Assembly (NCBI GenBank): GCA_947589355.1
Contig: CANPZC010000020.1
Coordinates: forward strand, 1-36,694
DNA: 36,694 nt
Direction: 5' to 3'
Source of the DNA: an uncultured Clostridia bacterium
Lineage (GTDB): Bacteria > Bacillota > Clostridia > Oscillospirales > Ruminococcaceae
The notes below the pieces were generated by a model, which had not been told where the DNA came from, ran no database searches, and was given only the letters and a program-made list of their open reading frames with translations. Positions 24,436 to 33,982 of the stretch are shown one piece after another. A program made the translations under genes and the position numbers. How positions within the stretch are numbered: the first letter of the stretch is position 1; each line of letters opens with the position of its first letter.

Positions 24436-25031
24436 GATTTGATAGTCACCTCGTCAGCGTACAGCCGCATCATTACTTTTTTATATTGTTTTTCGCTGCC
24501 GTACTGCTTCAATATTTTATCTGCGCTAGGTTTTGACATTGTAAAATATTCGCAGGCGCAGTATAAAAAGAAGTATTGAGGAGGTGAATATTTTTGTACA
24601 TAGTATTTCATATGCGTGCCGTCATTCAGAATAATCACCAACGAAGTACATTCCTTATCAGTGAAGTACGACTTGTATATACGGCTGTAATCAATGGTGT
24701 TTTCGTCAAGCATATTATTGCTCTTTTTGTCGTATGTTATCATTGTCATATCGGTTTCGGTAGCCGTCAGAATAATATCCATTCTATCGTTATGCGCACT
24801 TTCAAGATACTTTACCGATATAATGAAAAAGACTATACAAAACGACATAGCACACAGTAATATTGTGCTAGGCAGAATAATATAACCTATCGCAAAAACT
24901 ACCGATAAGAGCATTGAGATTACGCTCGAAATAAAAAAACGGTTTGCTGATTGTGCATCATGTTCAGTAAGTGTGTCATCATGACACACTTTGCTTTTAG
25001 GAACATATTCAAATACAATGTTATTCAGCAT
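24432..25031 (-). CDS. Membrane protein of unknown function, two helices
   Basis: 199 residues from the ATG at 25031, preferred because AGAGGTG is well spaced; an in-frame GTG at 25040 is also possible. Two adjacent membrane helices (about 33-52 and 55-75 of the protein) are followed by a soluble domain rich in beta strands (IILTATETDMTMITYD, TSLVIILNDGTHMKYY). The plan resembles YcxB-like proteins. It overlaps both neighbours. A copy of the TGTGTCA palindrome lies within codons 15-22. Confidence 0.55.
   Translation of the reverse strand: MLNNIVFEYVPKSKVCHDDTLTEHDAQSANRFFISSVISMLLSVVFAIGYIILPSTILLCAMSFCIVFFIISVKYLESAHNDRMDIILTATETDMTMITYDKKSNNMLDENTIDYSRIYKSYFTDKECTSLVIILNDGTHMKYYVQKYSPPQYFFLYCACEYFTMSKPSADKILKQYGSEKQYKKVMMRLYADEVTIKS
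24969..24991. repeat. TGTGTCA palindrome, copy 4, inside a gene
   Basis: AAGTGTGTCAT, one C, ATGACACACTT. It is coding here (KVCHDDT). Confidence 0.85.
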
Positions 25032-25449
25032 TTGGATCACCTCTTACTTTTTCTAATTCTTCTTCAAGCTCTTTAACTTTCAGTTCCAAAGAAAGAGCAT
25101 ACATTTCCATACGGGCGTAGGCTTCTTTAGGAGATAGCATAGAACAGGCTTGAAAAATCTCTGATGCAGGCTCATCGTATTTAGTCGCCGAAAACCGCTG
25201 CCTTTCGTTATCCATATATAACAAGTTTTGAGCAACAAGTAACTTCATCGCTTCTGAAAGGTCGTATCGTTTAGGAATGCCTTGCCCTCCGCCCATAATG
25301 GGGTGGAGGGCATCGTGATTTTCGTAATATTTGAGCGACTGCCTACACATAGCTGTCATAGAAGATAACTGCCGCGCATTACAGGTTGCAGTATTGATAT
25401 AGTCCATTACTATCTCTTTGATAAGCCTTAATTTCTGTTTTTCTTTCAC
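25021..25449 (-). CDS. Small protein of unknown function with a C-terminal coiled coil
   Basis: 142 residues, starting with GTG at 25449 and only a weak ribosome-binding site. No family recognised. The first about 80 residues are helical and might hold a winged helix (ARQLSSMTAMCRQSLKYYENHDAL, KRYDLSEAMKLLVAQ; a YYE-x-Ala/Gly pattern slightly like MerR proteins). The C-terminal 40 residues (AYARMEMYALSLELKVKELE) form a coiled coil. It lies 6 bases after the small Cys-rich gene and overlaps the next gene. Confidence 0.5.
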   Translation of the reverse strand: MKEKQKLRLIKEIVMDYINTATCNARQLSSMTAMCRQSLKYYENHDALHPIMGGGQGIPKRYDLSEAMKLLVAQNLLYMDNERQRFSATKYDEPASEIFQACSMLSPKEAYARMEMYALSLELKVKELEEELEKVRGDPNAE

Positions 25450-25455
25450 TACTCA

Positions 25456-25659
25456 TCACTTGCTTTCTTTGTTTTTGTATGCGCTGCAATTGCTTTCAGC
25501 GGCAAAAACTGACTGGAGATATGATATAGGCAAGCTATAAGTGCAGCCTACATAATCACCGCTGCCGCTAGGTATTGCTCCGTAGCCTAAGCATACATCG
25601 CCGCCGTTATGGCAACATTCAGCACAGATACCTTTACGTTCAATAGTGTTTTTTTCCAT
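25456..25659 (-). CDS. Small Cys-rich protein
   Basis: 67 residues with six Cys (ICAECCHNGGDVC, then GC and NC), suggesting a metal-binding or disulphide fold. GGAGG precedes the ATG. No family recognised. It lies between the Big2 membrane protein and a coiled-coil protein in the same operon. Confidence 0.55.
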   Translation of the reverse strand: MEKNTIERKGICAECCHNGGDVCLGYGAIPSGSGDYVGCTYSLPISYLQSVFAAESNCSAYKNKESK

Positions 25660-25672
25660 GTTATTTTCCTCC

Positions 25673-26893
25673 TTAATATACTTTTATCATTATTCCAACC
25701 TCAAAGATCGCTCCTTGAGTAGTTGTGCATTTTATAATACAGCTGCCTTTTGATACAGCCATTACCTTACCGTTGTTGTCCACAGATGCAACATTACTGT
25801 CTGTACTGCTCCATTTCACGGCTCTGTAAGTTGCATTTTCAGGCGTAAACACAGGAACGAGCTGTGCGGTTTCAGACGTTTGCATACTGATTATACCGTT
25901 TGCGGCTTTTGAACAGCTTATCTTTAATCCATGTGTTTCTACAAATGCTTGCGTTACAGGGGGCTGTACAACTATCGCCGAAGTTGTTGTCGTGCTTTTC
26001 GTTGTAGTAGTTGTTGTCGAAGTGGTGGCTTTTGTAGTTGTGGTTGTCGTTGTTTTAGATATAGGAGTTGTTACTGTAGAAGTCGTTGCCGCAGTAGTTT
26101 TTGCAGTTATTACCTCTGATTTTACGGTTGTTTCTGTTTCCTTTGATGAAGAAGCAGCAGCTGTTGTTGTACTTGAAGATGTCGTTTCTTTCGGAACGTT
26201 ATCTTCTTCAGCTGATGTATAAGTAATCATACTGTCGGCAACAGTAGTTGTATTATCATCTTCAGGCTGTTCAATATTTTCAAATGTAACAACGGTGCTT
26301 GTCGCGGCATAAGCGTTGTCTATAATTTGTATATCTTTCCGATCGATACGAACCTCTAAATAGCTTTCTTCTCCCTCGATAGTATATCCCTCAACAAAAT
26401 CGCCGAAGTCGTCGTACTTATCCTCAACTACCGTATCAGCTGCTTTAGAAGAAAAATACACACGAATGTAATCAAAATCATTGTCTACATTCTCAGCGAC
26501 AACTCTTGTTGCAGTATCTGAAAGTTTATTACTTTCATATTCAATGAATTTATCAAGGTCTGAACTCGATGCAATAGAGTAAATCTGCGGCACAGATGAA
26601 CTATTAGACGTCATTTTATCTGTAACGAACCATGTAAACTCAAAAGTATGAGTATCAGTGTTATATGTTGCATAAGATACTTTCATGTTATAATTCAGCA
26701 AAGAAACACTGGTGTTGTAATTAAGAGTATTGCTTTTATCGTCTTTGCTCATAAACACGCCCGACAAAACGAACAAAAGAATTATAGGTACAACGATCGC
26801 CACGAATATGATATACTTCTTCGATTCTGAATTCTTAAATGATAGAAAGGCGCGTTTTATCTTATCTTTCAGTTTTACTTTTTCTTCGCTCAT
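25673..26893 (-). CDS. Membrane-anchored Big2-domain protein of the transfer operon
   Basis: 406 residues: a basic cytoplasmic N-terminus (1-26), one membrane helix (about 27-48), an extracytoplasmic domain (about 60-210), a Thr/Ser-rich linker (about 215-315, long runs of Thr) and a C-terminal Big2 immunoglobulin-like domain (about 325-406, with WSSTDSNVASVDNNGKVMAVSKG). Its ATG shares one base with the VirB4 stop (TAATG), so translation is coupled. The topology (short N-in, one helix, outer domain, directly after virB4) is also that of VirB8-type proteins; a scaffold or surface adhesion role in mating is possible but not shown. Confidence 0.72.
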   Translation of the reverse strand: MSEEKVKLKDKIKRAFLSFKNSESKKYIIFVAIVVPIILLFVLSGVFMSKDDKSNTLNYNTSVSLLNYNMKVSYATYNTDTHTFEFTWFVTDKMTSNSSSVPQIYSIASSSDLDKFIEYESNKLSDTATRVVAENVDNDFDYIRVYFSSKAADTVVEDKYDDFGDFVEGYTIEGEESYLEVRIDRKDIQIIDNAYAATSTVVTFENIEQPEDDNTTTVADSMITYTSAEEDNVPKETTSSSTTTAAASSSKETETTVKSEVITAKTTAATTSTVTTPISKTTTTTTTKATTSTTTTTTKSTTTTSAIVVQPPVTQAFVETHGLKISCSKAANGIISMQTSETAQLVPVFTPENATYRAVKWSSTDSNVASVDNNGKVMAVSKGSCIIKCTTTQGAIFEVGIMIKVY

Positions 26894-29502
26894 TAACGTC
26901 CGCCTCCTTGCAGCAATGCAGACACAAGACTGTTTATGCCGTGTGCTACAGTCAGCGACAGTAACTTGCTGTCATTTGAAGCAAAGTCTATATAGTCCAT
27001 CACTTCTTCAAAGAATACTTTCTTAAAGTTAAGACATCTTTCCTTATCGCTTAGTGCATCGTAAACTTCGGCAGTATCCATAGAACTATACAGTTCGTCA
27101 TATATGCCTCGAATTATCTCTTGCACATCTTGTGAGTTGCCCATATATAGAAGCTCACCCATTGATACAACATTGTAACAATGCAGTTTATAACGCCCTG
27201 ATCCGAGCAATATAATCATCTGTCCGCTTTCAAATTCTGCTGTTTCCTGCACCTCGCTGTCTGTCAGCTGATAGAACGCCTTTTTAAGGTGTTCAAAGGA
27301 ATTTGACTGCTGTTTCATGATGATTTTATATTGCACCAAATTAAACACTTTCCGTACAGCGTTAAAATCTGAATTACTGCCCTCGGGGTCGAAATCGGCA
27401 AGAGATTGCGTTGCAAACCATAGAGCTGCATCATATTTACGGCTTCGGCGAAGAAGTTTTTCTATAAACGCAGTAACCGTGGGATTGTTGGAATTTATAA
27501 ACCTATGCGCCTCGTCTATAAGGCATACAGTGCGCCGTCTGTCGAATGGGTGCGAGATATGTTTGTTGTATGCTACATTCTTGCATACTTCCGCCCACAT
27601 TATGGATATGATATTAAAGAGTTGCGCATTGAATATTTTATCGTCCATTTCAGATAAAGACTTTACATCGAAGATTATCAGTTTATCATTGCTTATATCT
27701 ACATTAGAAAAGCTGCCGAACATTACTTGTTCCGCCAGCGAATCGCAGATACGAATAAGTTCTCTGTACGCCTCTTTATCCGATTCGGAAAAATAACTCT
27801 TGAATGTTTTTCCGTCGCTCTCGTAAAGCTGTTGAACGAGAGTTTTAGAAACATCTTTGAACGTAGGGTATGCTGTAGGCGGCAGCATTGTAATATCCGT
27901 AGTTTCCCCGATACCATATGACTTGTATATATCTATAAGCACTTTTCGGAATATTTCAGCGGCGTTATCAGAAATGTTCGGCGAGTATTCATGCAGAAAA
28001 GTAATTATTCTTGAAATCTCACATTCAAAATTAGTTTCTATGACTTCATCATCTATAACCGACGGAACGATCGATTGACGTATCTGTAACGGGTTGATTA
28101 CCGAGGAGCGTGTGAATTTAATAACTTTACCGCCAAGCATTTCTGCAAGCTGCGAATATTCGCCCTCAATATCTATAGCGTATACTTTATCACCTAAAAT
28201 AATACGCTTCTGCATAAGTGTTTTAAGAAGTATCGTCTTGCCGCTGCCTTTCAAGCCAAAGGTCATTATATCGTAACTTTCTCGTCCTGCGGCTCTTGTA
28301 AAGAAATCAATAGCAACTATACCGCCGCTGCGGCTTTCTCCTAGATACAAGCCGTTGGTATCATAAATGCTCTCATCATAAAACGGAAATTGTTTCTTAT
28401 AAGTATCGTGCAGGGGGACAGGCGTTTTTATATAGTTTGACGGAGATATGAGATTTTTATATTCCTCTGACATATCATTGTTTCTGACAAAACTTTGAAT
28501 ATTAACATCGTTTAGCTCGTTTCGTATATCTGTCACGCGCTCAAGCATTTCTCTTTGCGAATTTGCTTTAATATAAATTCGCGCTGTCATTGATACTATC
28601 TGCTCTGAGCCTCTGTTCAGATTACTATACAAGGTCAACATATCTTCCAGATCAGCTTGATTGTCTATATGATCGGTCGTTTTTTGATACTTTACAGCTG
28701 ACCGTCCTTGCAACTCCTCTATTGTTCGCTTGACCGATTTAAGAATATCTCTGTGATTTTCTTCTTCCACGTCTAACGTAACCACACAATCAGTATAACG
28801 ATTGCATATCTGATTAGCAATCTGAAAGTCTGCTACATATGAGGGATATGAAGAAATTATCAGGTCGGTTACATATGTATCATTGTTTATGAGCATATAA
28901 TTCTCGCTGAATTTAATTGTATCAGGCAGTATGTGTTCGCTTCCATTTTGAGAAAAACCTATATATCTGCTTAAAAAGTTAGTCACCTCATAAGGTGAGC
29001 ATACTTGCGCTACAGTTATATTCTTGATACCACCGATATATTTTGCTATTGCACGGGTAAGAACCGACGTATTATCATGCGAGATAAGCATATATGCCTG
29101 CCGGTCCTCACGAAAGCTCATAAAGTTTTCAAACCGTGACTTTTCACGCAGCAGCAGAGCTTTATGAAACGACGTATCAGCGTGTTCGGCTTTATATTCA
29201 ATATAATCTATCTGCGAACGCAAATTAGGTCTGCTCGTGGAGAATACATACTTATGCGGAAGTTTGATAGACATAGTTGCTTTTGCAAAGCTGTTATAGC
29301 ATGAAATTATATCATCATCTGAGAAGCTGTCATAATCTACCCCTGCTATTTTTATAACAGCAAGGAAATAGCTTTTCCTGTTTACAGTATACTGAATATA
29401 ATTGCCCTTAAATGCTCCGAAAGAAATAATATCGTCAATCAAATGTATCTTCTGTGTTTTCTGCTGACGTGATGATTTCTTCGAGTTGTTTTTCACACTC
29501 AT
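26893..29502 (-). CDS. virB4: VirB4-type conjugation ATPase
   Basis: 869 residues, usual length. Walker A GLKGSGKT (416-423), Walker B region TVCLIDEAHRF (658-668) and the conserved ATQSLADF of the VirB4/TraC/TraE group. It powers assembly of the type IV secretion channel and pilin handling at the inner face of the membrane. AAGGAGGTGA precedes the ATG by nine bases, which supports the start although it lies 68 bases inside the previous gene. Confidence 0.95.
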   Translation of the reverse strand: MSVKNNSKKSSRQQKTQKIHLIDDIISFGAFKGNYIQYTVNRKSYFLAVIKIAGVDYDSFSDDDIISCYNSFAKATMSIKLPHKYVFSTSRPNLRSQIDYIEYKAEHADTSFHKALLLREKSRFENFMSFREDRQAYMLISHDNTSVLTRAIAKYIGGIKNITVAQVCSPYEVTNFLSRYIGFSQNGSEHILPDTIKFSENYMLINNDTYVTDLIISSYPSYVADFQIANQICNRYTDCVVTLDVEEENHRDILKSVKRTIEELQGRSAVKYQKTTDHIDNQADLEDMLTLYSNLNRGSEQIVSMTARIYIKANSQREMLERVTDIRNELNDVNIQSFVRNNDMSEEYKNLISPSNYIKTPVPLHDTYKKQFPFYDESIYDTNGLYLGESRSGGIVAIDFFTRAAGRESYDIMTFGLKGSGKTILLKTLMQKRIILGDKVYAIDIEGEYSQLAEMLGGKVIKFTRSSVINPLQIRQSIVPSVIDDEVIETNFECEISRIITFLHEYSPNISDNAAEIFRKVLIDIYKSYGIGETTDITMLPPTAYPTFKDVSKTLVQQLYESDGKTFKSYFSESDKEAYRELIRICDSLAEQVMFGSFSNVDISNDKLIIFDVKSLSEMDDKIFNAQLFNIISIMWAEVCKNVAYNKHISHPFDRRRTVCLIDEAHRFINSNNPTVTAFIEKLLRRSRKYDAALWFATQSLADFDPEGSNSDFNAVRKVFNLVQYKIIMKQQSNSFEHLKKAFYQLTDSEVQETAEFESGQMIILLGSGRYKLHCYNVVSMGELLYMGNSQDVQEIIRGIYDELYSSMDTAEVYDALSDKERCLNFKKVFFEEVMDYIDFASNDSKLLSLTVAHGINSLVSALLQGGGR

Positions 29503-29821
29503 TGTTACCGTTCACCTCCTTTTCTTCCGCAGCTTCGTCTGTAGCCGACCGAACAAAAGTTTTCGGCGAAAATAAGAACTTAAAATAGTCTTGCAGCTCT
29601 GTAATGAAATACTTATTCGGATTTTTGCTCTTTGACGTAAGTATAAAGTATACCACAGTCAAAAATGCTACAAACAAAAGGCGCAGACCGCTGCTTGGTA
29701 TCAGAGCCTTGGAAATAGTATCTCCGAACACGATAACTGCAAATGCACCTACGATCTTATAAAGACCGAGAGAGCCTATTATCTTTATCGAGGCTTTTGT
29801 TTGCTTTGGTATCATACCCAT
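29435..29821 (-). CDS. VirB3/PrgI-like conjugation membrane protein
   Basis: 128 residues. Two hydrophobic helices (about 18-38 and 44-62) near the N-terminus, then FITELQDYFKFLFSPKTF and an acidic C-terminus. Size, topology and position directly before virB4 and after the VirB6-like gene match PrgI/VirB3-type proteins of Gram-positive systems. The C-terminal 22 codons overlap virB4, so the pair is translationally coupled. It starts 4 bases after the upstream gene. Confidence 0.72.
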   Translation of the reverse strand: MGMIPKQTKASIKIIGSLGLYKIVGAFAVIVFGDTISKALIPSSGLRLLFVAFLTVVYFILTSKSKNPNKYFITELQDYFKFLFSPKTFVRSATDEAAEEKEVNGNNECEKQLEEIITSAENTEDTFD

Positions 29822-29825
29822 TTAA

Positions 29826-32393
29826 TCATTCCTCCTTTGATGAATCAAAATATTCATTTCCCTCAAATGGGTTAAACTTAGATCTGTCATAGTATATCTT
29901 ATCGGGGTCAGCAAATTTGACTATATCCTCACGGCGATTGCTGCGTTGTGTACCTATCTGATAAGAAGAACTATCTGCCGATGAAGTATCGTCCGAGGTA
30001 TTATGCTGACTGCTATCAGCAAAACCTTTTCCACCACTCGGAGAAGATGTTTGCGTTTTGTCAGTTTGCACAGGCGGTGTCGAAGTTGTTGAAGATACAG
30101 TCTGAACGGTAGAATTATTTGTATCTGATGATGCCGATGATGCAGAACCGCTTGAATTATTAGCACCTACAGATGTACCACTGGAAGAACTTTCAGACGT
30201 GCTGTTAGCAGTTTTATTTGTACCGACAACCGAATTATTGTTGTTATCGGAATTAACAATAATGTTATTAGTATTTGAAGCACTGTCTTTACTGATAGTT
30301 GAAGATCTTGTATCAGTCGTATTGCTGCTTACTGCTCCAGCGGAATTACCACTGTTAAGCGGCGTGGTATTTGCAGGCGTATCTATGTCAACATCATTAC
30401 CGCTGCTAACTTTGTACCTGTTAAAGTCATCATTCGTGCGCGAATTATCAGCAAATGACTTCTTATACGCAGAACCAATAGCTGTATTACCAAGCCGTGC
30501 CTTGTTTGCTGCAATTGAACGTCCAATAATGCCTTTTCCCTGCTCTCTTGCCTGTTGCTTTGCCTGGCGAACATTATTTTTATTGACCTTATGAGTACCA
30601 TATGCCGATGATACTGCACCAGGAATACTGCCGAGAGATTTAGCCGCTTTTGTAGTTGTTCTGACTGCACCAGTTGCTGCCCGAACGCCTGCCTGCGCAC
30701 CGCGCAACGCACCATATCCACTCTTAACGCCTGCGTCCATACCAAGTATTTTAACAACAGAGTCCGGTCCGTCTATAACGAACGCAGCTCCTGCAATTAT
30801 GAAAACTAAGCGTACTACAAAATCCATATTACTTATCAGAAACATATTAAGTATAACTGATAAGTAAATCTTCAACGTTAAAATCACAATTGCAAACATA
30901 GCCGAAGTCGTTATTATATTATTTATTACTTGCTTTGTTTTTTGCCCCTCCCAAGTGCCGCTGTCTATTGCTATAAATACAGGCGCGAGTATCTCCATAA
31001 ATATCAATTCATACAGCATTTTTCCAAGTTTGAGCGTGGCAAAAATAAGAGATACAAGTGTTGCTATTAACGTTATCAAGCAGAAAAGGAAATCATAATC
31101 GTATCTATAAATGTTTTCTGAGGGATAACCCAAAGTAACTATACTGCGCTTCAGATACTCTATATAATTACCTAGTGCTGTCGGTAAAGTATCAAGCGTA
31201 ACGTTTTCAGTTGAAGATAGCAAAACATCTAAATCATAATCACTAAAAACATCTGCTGTATATAGCGAAGTGCCGTCGATAGGTTGAGCAGTATCATATG
31301 AAACCTTAGATGTAACGTATTTGTCTATAGCTTGTTTTAACGCTTCTTCAAATGAACTCCAGGAAGTATAGCTGTTTATGTTTATACCCAATTCTGACGG
31401 TATAGCTTTTGTACTTACCTGCGCAGTCTTTGCCTTTGGCAGCATGATATTGTCTGCATATTCATCAGCAGAATAATATGTATAATTCTGCACAAGATGA
31501 CCGTTTTCATCAGCGGTAATACTCTGCAATATGCTTATTTTCCCATTATTAGCTAAAGCATCTGCGTAATTTATATATATATTATCAATGCCAAGTTCTT
31601 TCAGAATATATGAAAAATCGTATATTCCGTAAGTTATTGTACCATTCCATTCTTTCGGATCGTCTGTGACCTTAAAGCTCACATAGTCACTAATTGTACC
31701 CTGTTCTGACGTATTGGGAAATACAGCGTTAATACTCAATATATCAGCATCACTTATACTGTTAGACGATTTGCTATTATTTAAGTATACGAGTTCGCCG
31801 TTTTTCATACTTGCGCCAACGTCTATTACATAACTTGCTAATATCTGTTCTCCAAGCGTACCGCTTTTATCTGTAACATTCACATCTTTAACGTCAGATA
31901 TAAGGTTTGAACGCAAGCTATGACACGCAGACATAAATGCCGGGAAAACGCAAATTATAAAAAAGCACATAATAAACTTCAAAATATCTTCATTTATTTT
32001 TGTATCAGATTTAATAAAAAGGCGAATTGCGACAATTCCCAAAACTATACTTAACAATATCCAAACCAGCGGCATAACTAAAGTACCTCTTGATATTCCG
32101 CTATGTTTCGCTACAAGTTCATACAGATTATAATTTGCAATTGTAGTAATTGCATTATAAATCTTATCAATAAATAGGCTTAAAAATTGCAGTATAGAAA
32201 AGCCAACCGTTCTGACTGCATTTTGAAAGCCAGTACGAACAATAATATGATCGGCTATTCCTGCCACCGATATGTCATTTACACTATAATCACTATAAGC
32301 GCTGACTGCTATAGGAAATAAAGTCAGAATCAAAAACAACAATACAAAGGCGTTAAATACTATGCGCCATTTTTTGTGTGTAAGTTTATTCAT
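29826..32393 (-). CDS. VirB6/TrbL-like conjugation channel protein
   Basis: 855 residues from the ATG at 32393, chosen because GGAGGT is six bases upstream; a longer frame to 32480 would run through a strong hairpin. It has a signal-like N-terminal helix, several membrane helices (about 120-170 and a cluster at 430-580) separated by an extracytoplasmic domain (about 190-420), then a basic stretch and a very long Ser/Asn/Thr-rich C-terminal tail. This is the plan of VirB6/TrbL-type polytopic proteins in Gram-positive elements, thought to form part of the channel. Neighbours (pilin upstream, VirB3-like and VirB4 downstream) support it. Confidence 0.82.
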   Translation of the reverse strand: MNKLTHKKWRIVFNAFVLLFLILTLFPIAVSAYSDYSVNDISVAGIADHIIVRTGFQNAVRTVGFSILQFLSLFIDKIYNAITTIANYNLYELVAKHSGISRGTLVMPLVWILLSIVLGIVAIRLFIKSDTKINEDILKFIMCFFIICVFPAFMSACHSLRSNLISDVKDVNVTDKSGTLGEQILASYVIDVGASMKNGELVYLNNSKSSNSISDADILSINAVFPNTSEQGTISDYVSFKVTDDPKEWNGTITYGIYDFSYILKELGIDNIYINYADALANNGKISILQSITADENGHLVQNYTYYSADEYADNIMLPKAKTAQVSTKAIPSELGININSYTSWSSFEEALKQAIDKYVTSKVSYDTAQPIDGTSLYTADVFSDYDLDVLLSSTENVTLDTLPTALGNYIEYLKRSIVTLGYPSENIYRYDYDFLFCLITLIATLVSLIFATLKLGKMLYELIFMEILAPVFIAIDSGTWEGQKTKQVINNIITTSAMFAIVILTLKIYLSVILNMFLISNMDFVVRLVFIIAGAAFVIDGPDSVVKILGMDAGVKSGYGALRGAQAGVRAATGAVRTTTKAAKSLGSIPGAVSSAYGTHKVNKNNVRQAKQQAREQGKGIIGRSIAANKARLGNTAIGSAYKKSFADNSRTNDDFNRYKVSSGNDVDIDTPANTTPLNSGNSAGAVSSNTTDTRSSTISKDSASNTNNIIVNSDNNNNSVVGTNKTANSTSESSSSGTSVGANNSSGSASSASSDTNNSTVQTVSSTTSTPPVQTDKTQTSSPSGGKGFADSSQHNTSDDTSSADSSSYQIGTQRSNRREDIVKFADPDKIYYDRSKFNPFEGNEYFDSSKEE

Positions 32394-32416
32394 TTTAATA
32401 CCTCCATGAAAAATTT

Positions 32417-32490
32417 TATGTGCATTGCAAGAAATATCGGCAAAGATCTGACAATTCTTGTAATGCACATAAACGTGCATTACTTGTCAG
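32417..32490 (-). promoter_or_regulatory. Mutually exclusive hairpins between the pilin and VirB6-like genes
   Basis: Pairing A: 32417-32433 with 32455-32471 (16 of 17 bases; core TTCTTG-AATGCACAT). Pairing B: GTAATGCAC (32460-32468) with GTGCATTAC (32475-32483), extended by CTGACAA (32449-32455) with TTGTCAG (32484-32490). Both use 32460-32468, so only one can form. In the leftward RNA hairpin B comes first and A lies next to the VirB6 ribosome-binding site, followed by AAATTTTT. Confidence 0.65.
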
Positions 32491-32493
32491 TCA

Positions 32494-32844
32494 TTATGCC
32501 CCAAAGGCACTTCTGGCAGCCTGTATGAACATATTGCCGACACAGAGTATAAATACTCCAAGACAGATGTTGAACGCCTTGTGCTTACCTTTTTCGCCTG
32601 CTTCTTGACCGCCTAAAAAATAGGTTATAGCAAGAGGAACAAGAGCGATTACTGCTAACACCCATGCGTATTCCGTTATCACGGATTTAATCCAGTTCAG
32701 AAACGGAATACCGCCGAGGGCATCGGCGGACTGATTTCCCTGTTCAGGCGATGTTCCATCAGCAAATGCTGTTATAGACATCATAGAGCAAGTTATCAGA
32801 GCCATGATGTTGGCAAACAACATTCTCAGCTTTCCTTTTTTCAT
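32494..32844 (-). CDS. VirB2/TrbC-like pilin subunit (Maff2-type)
   Basis: 116 residues. A signal peptide (about 1-28, with AFA before the probable cut) and two membrane helices (about 58-78 and 88-108) separated by a short basic loop (GGQEAGEKGKHKAF) give the classic VirB2/TrbC pilin plan. GGAGGT lies just before the ATG. It is followed by a hairpin cluster that may lower downstream expression, which fits the need for far more pilin than channel. Confidence 0.82.
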   Translation of the reverse strand: MKKGKLRMLFANIMALITCSMMSITAFADGTSPEQGNQSADALGGIPFLNWIKSVITEYAWVLAVIALVPLAITYFLGGQEAGEKGKHKAFNICLGVFILCVGNMFIQAARSAFGA

Positions 32845-32849
32845 ATGTA

Positions 32850-33968
32850 TTACCTCCTTAAGGCAGATGTTGAAATTAGGTCGTCGTCACTGTCTGAATC
32901 GGCAGCAACGTTTGAACCTGACTGTTTTATATTGTCGCTTTCTTTTGTCTTTCTATGTTGATTTATCCGTCTGGTAACTTCGCAAAGTAAATCATTATAA
33001 TCTTTGCCATAATCCACAGGCGTAGATATACAAGTATAACCTTTTTGCGTATAGATGTTCGTAAACTTTTCCATGTTTTTATGACCTGCCTGGTCGTTAT
33101 CCAAACAAAAGACTATCTTTTTTATCTCTTTATGTTTTTCCAAATATGCGTTAAGGGCTATATCTGATGCTGCGCCTGACAGAGATAGCCTATTGTTTTT
33201 TCTGTATGCGGACTTATCTCTTGCTTTGATATTAGTCAAAGTTGCATGAGATAAAAGGTCAATGGGAGCTTCAAAAACATATACGCAATCTGTCTTTTCA
33301 TCTGCATCAAGATGAAAACTATACCTCTTATCCGAACCTTTAACATTAGGTCTATATTTGATTTCTTTGCCGTTTGTATCATATCTCTTAAAAGTTGATG
33401 TACTCCGCCGTTCTGCAAACCGTAATATTCCGTTTTCGTCATATCCTGCAAACACGCAGTTGCCGTATTCAGCCTCTTGGTATATTGTTCCCTCTTTGAA
33501 AAGTCTTTGCACTATATCAGCATCAATACATCGGCTCTTGGTAAGATAAGAATATACACGGGTATACATACCGCCCTCATGCTTTTTCGGTGCGACAAAT
33601 TCGGCTTTTTCTTCGTTGCTTTGTTTTTCAACCGGCTTTTTTTGAACCGTCGATGAAGTTCGTATCAACTTAGCATCATTATTATCGTCTTTGTCGCCTA
33701 GAAGCAGGCGGCAACATTCCTTGAAATCCATTCGTTCAATTGATTTGAACCAATCTATCACATTGTTACCGCCTACCCCTTGGCTGTTCCAAAACCAACG
33801 TTTTCGATCGCCGTCGACAACAAGACTGTTATGTTGCGAACATCTGTAACTACGACCTTCTCGACGAAAGTCGAAACCATAATTCCGACTTAAAAAGTCA
33901 ATCATATCCGTATCACGAAGCCTTGCAATTTCATCAGCAGAATAGCGGACAAATTTGCCATTTGCCAC
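32850..33968 (-). CDS. TOPRIM-domain primase-like protein (DUF3991 type)
   Basis: 372 residues starting with GTG at 33968; GGAG is nine bases upstream and no in-frame ATG competes. The N-terminal part has a partial CHC2-like zinc-finger region (CSQH at 43-46, then RKRWFWNSQGVGGNNVIDWF), and a TOPRIM domain follows (E233 in VFEAPIDLL; D290 and D292 in CLDNDQAGH). These features mark plasmid/ICE primase-like proteins that probably prime synthesis on transferred single strands. The zinc site lacks its usual second Cys pair. The tail is acidic, then ends in TSALRR. Confidence 0.82.
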   Translation of the reverse strand: MANGKFVRYSADEIARLRDTDMIDFLSRNYGFDFRREGRSYRCSQHNSLVVDGDRKRWFWNSQGVGGNNVIDWFKSIERMDFKECCRLLLGDKDDNNDAKLIRTSSTVQKKPVEKQSNEEKAEFVAPKKHEGGMYTRVYSYLTKSRCIDADIVQRLFKEGTIYQEAEYGNCVFAGYDENGILRFAERRSTSTFKRYDTNGKEIKYRPNVKGSDKRYSFHLDADEKTDCVYVFEAPIDLLSHATLTNIKARDKSAYRKNNRLSLSGAASDIALNAYLEKHKEIKKIVFCLDNDQAGHKNMEKFTNIYTQKGYTCISTPVDYGKDYNDLLCEVTRRINQHRKTKESDNIKQSGSNVAADSDSDDDLISTSALRR

Positions 33969-33982
33969 TGCGATCTACTCCT

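Noticed and set aside
25970-26130. Low-complexity repeat DNA, possible microsatellite
   Set aside because: It encodes the Thr/Ser-rich linker of the Big2 protein and is in frame without decay.
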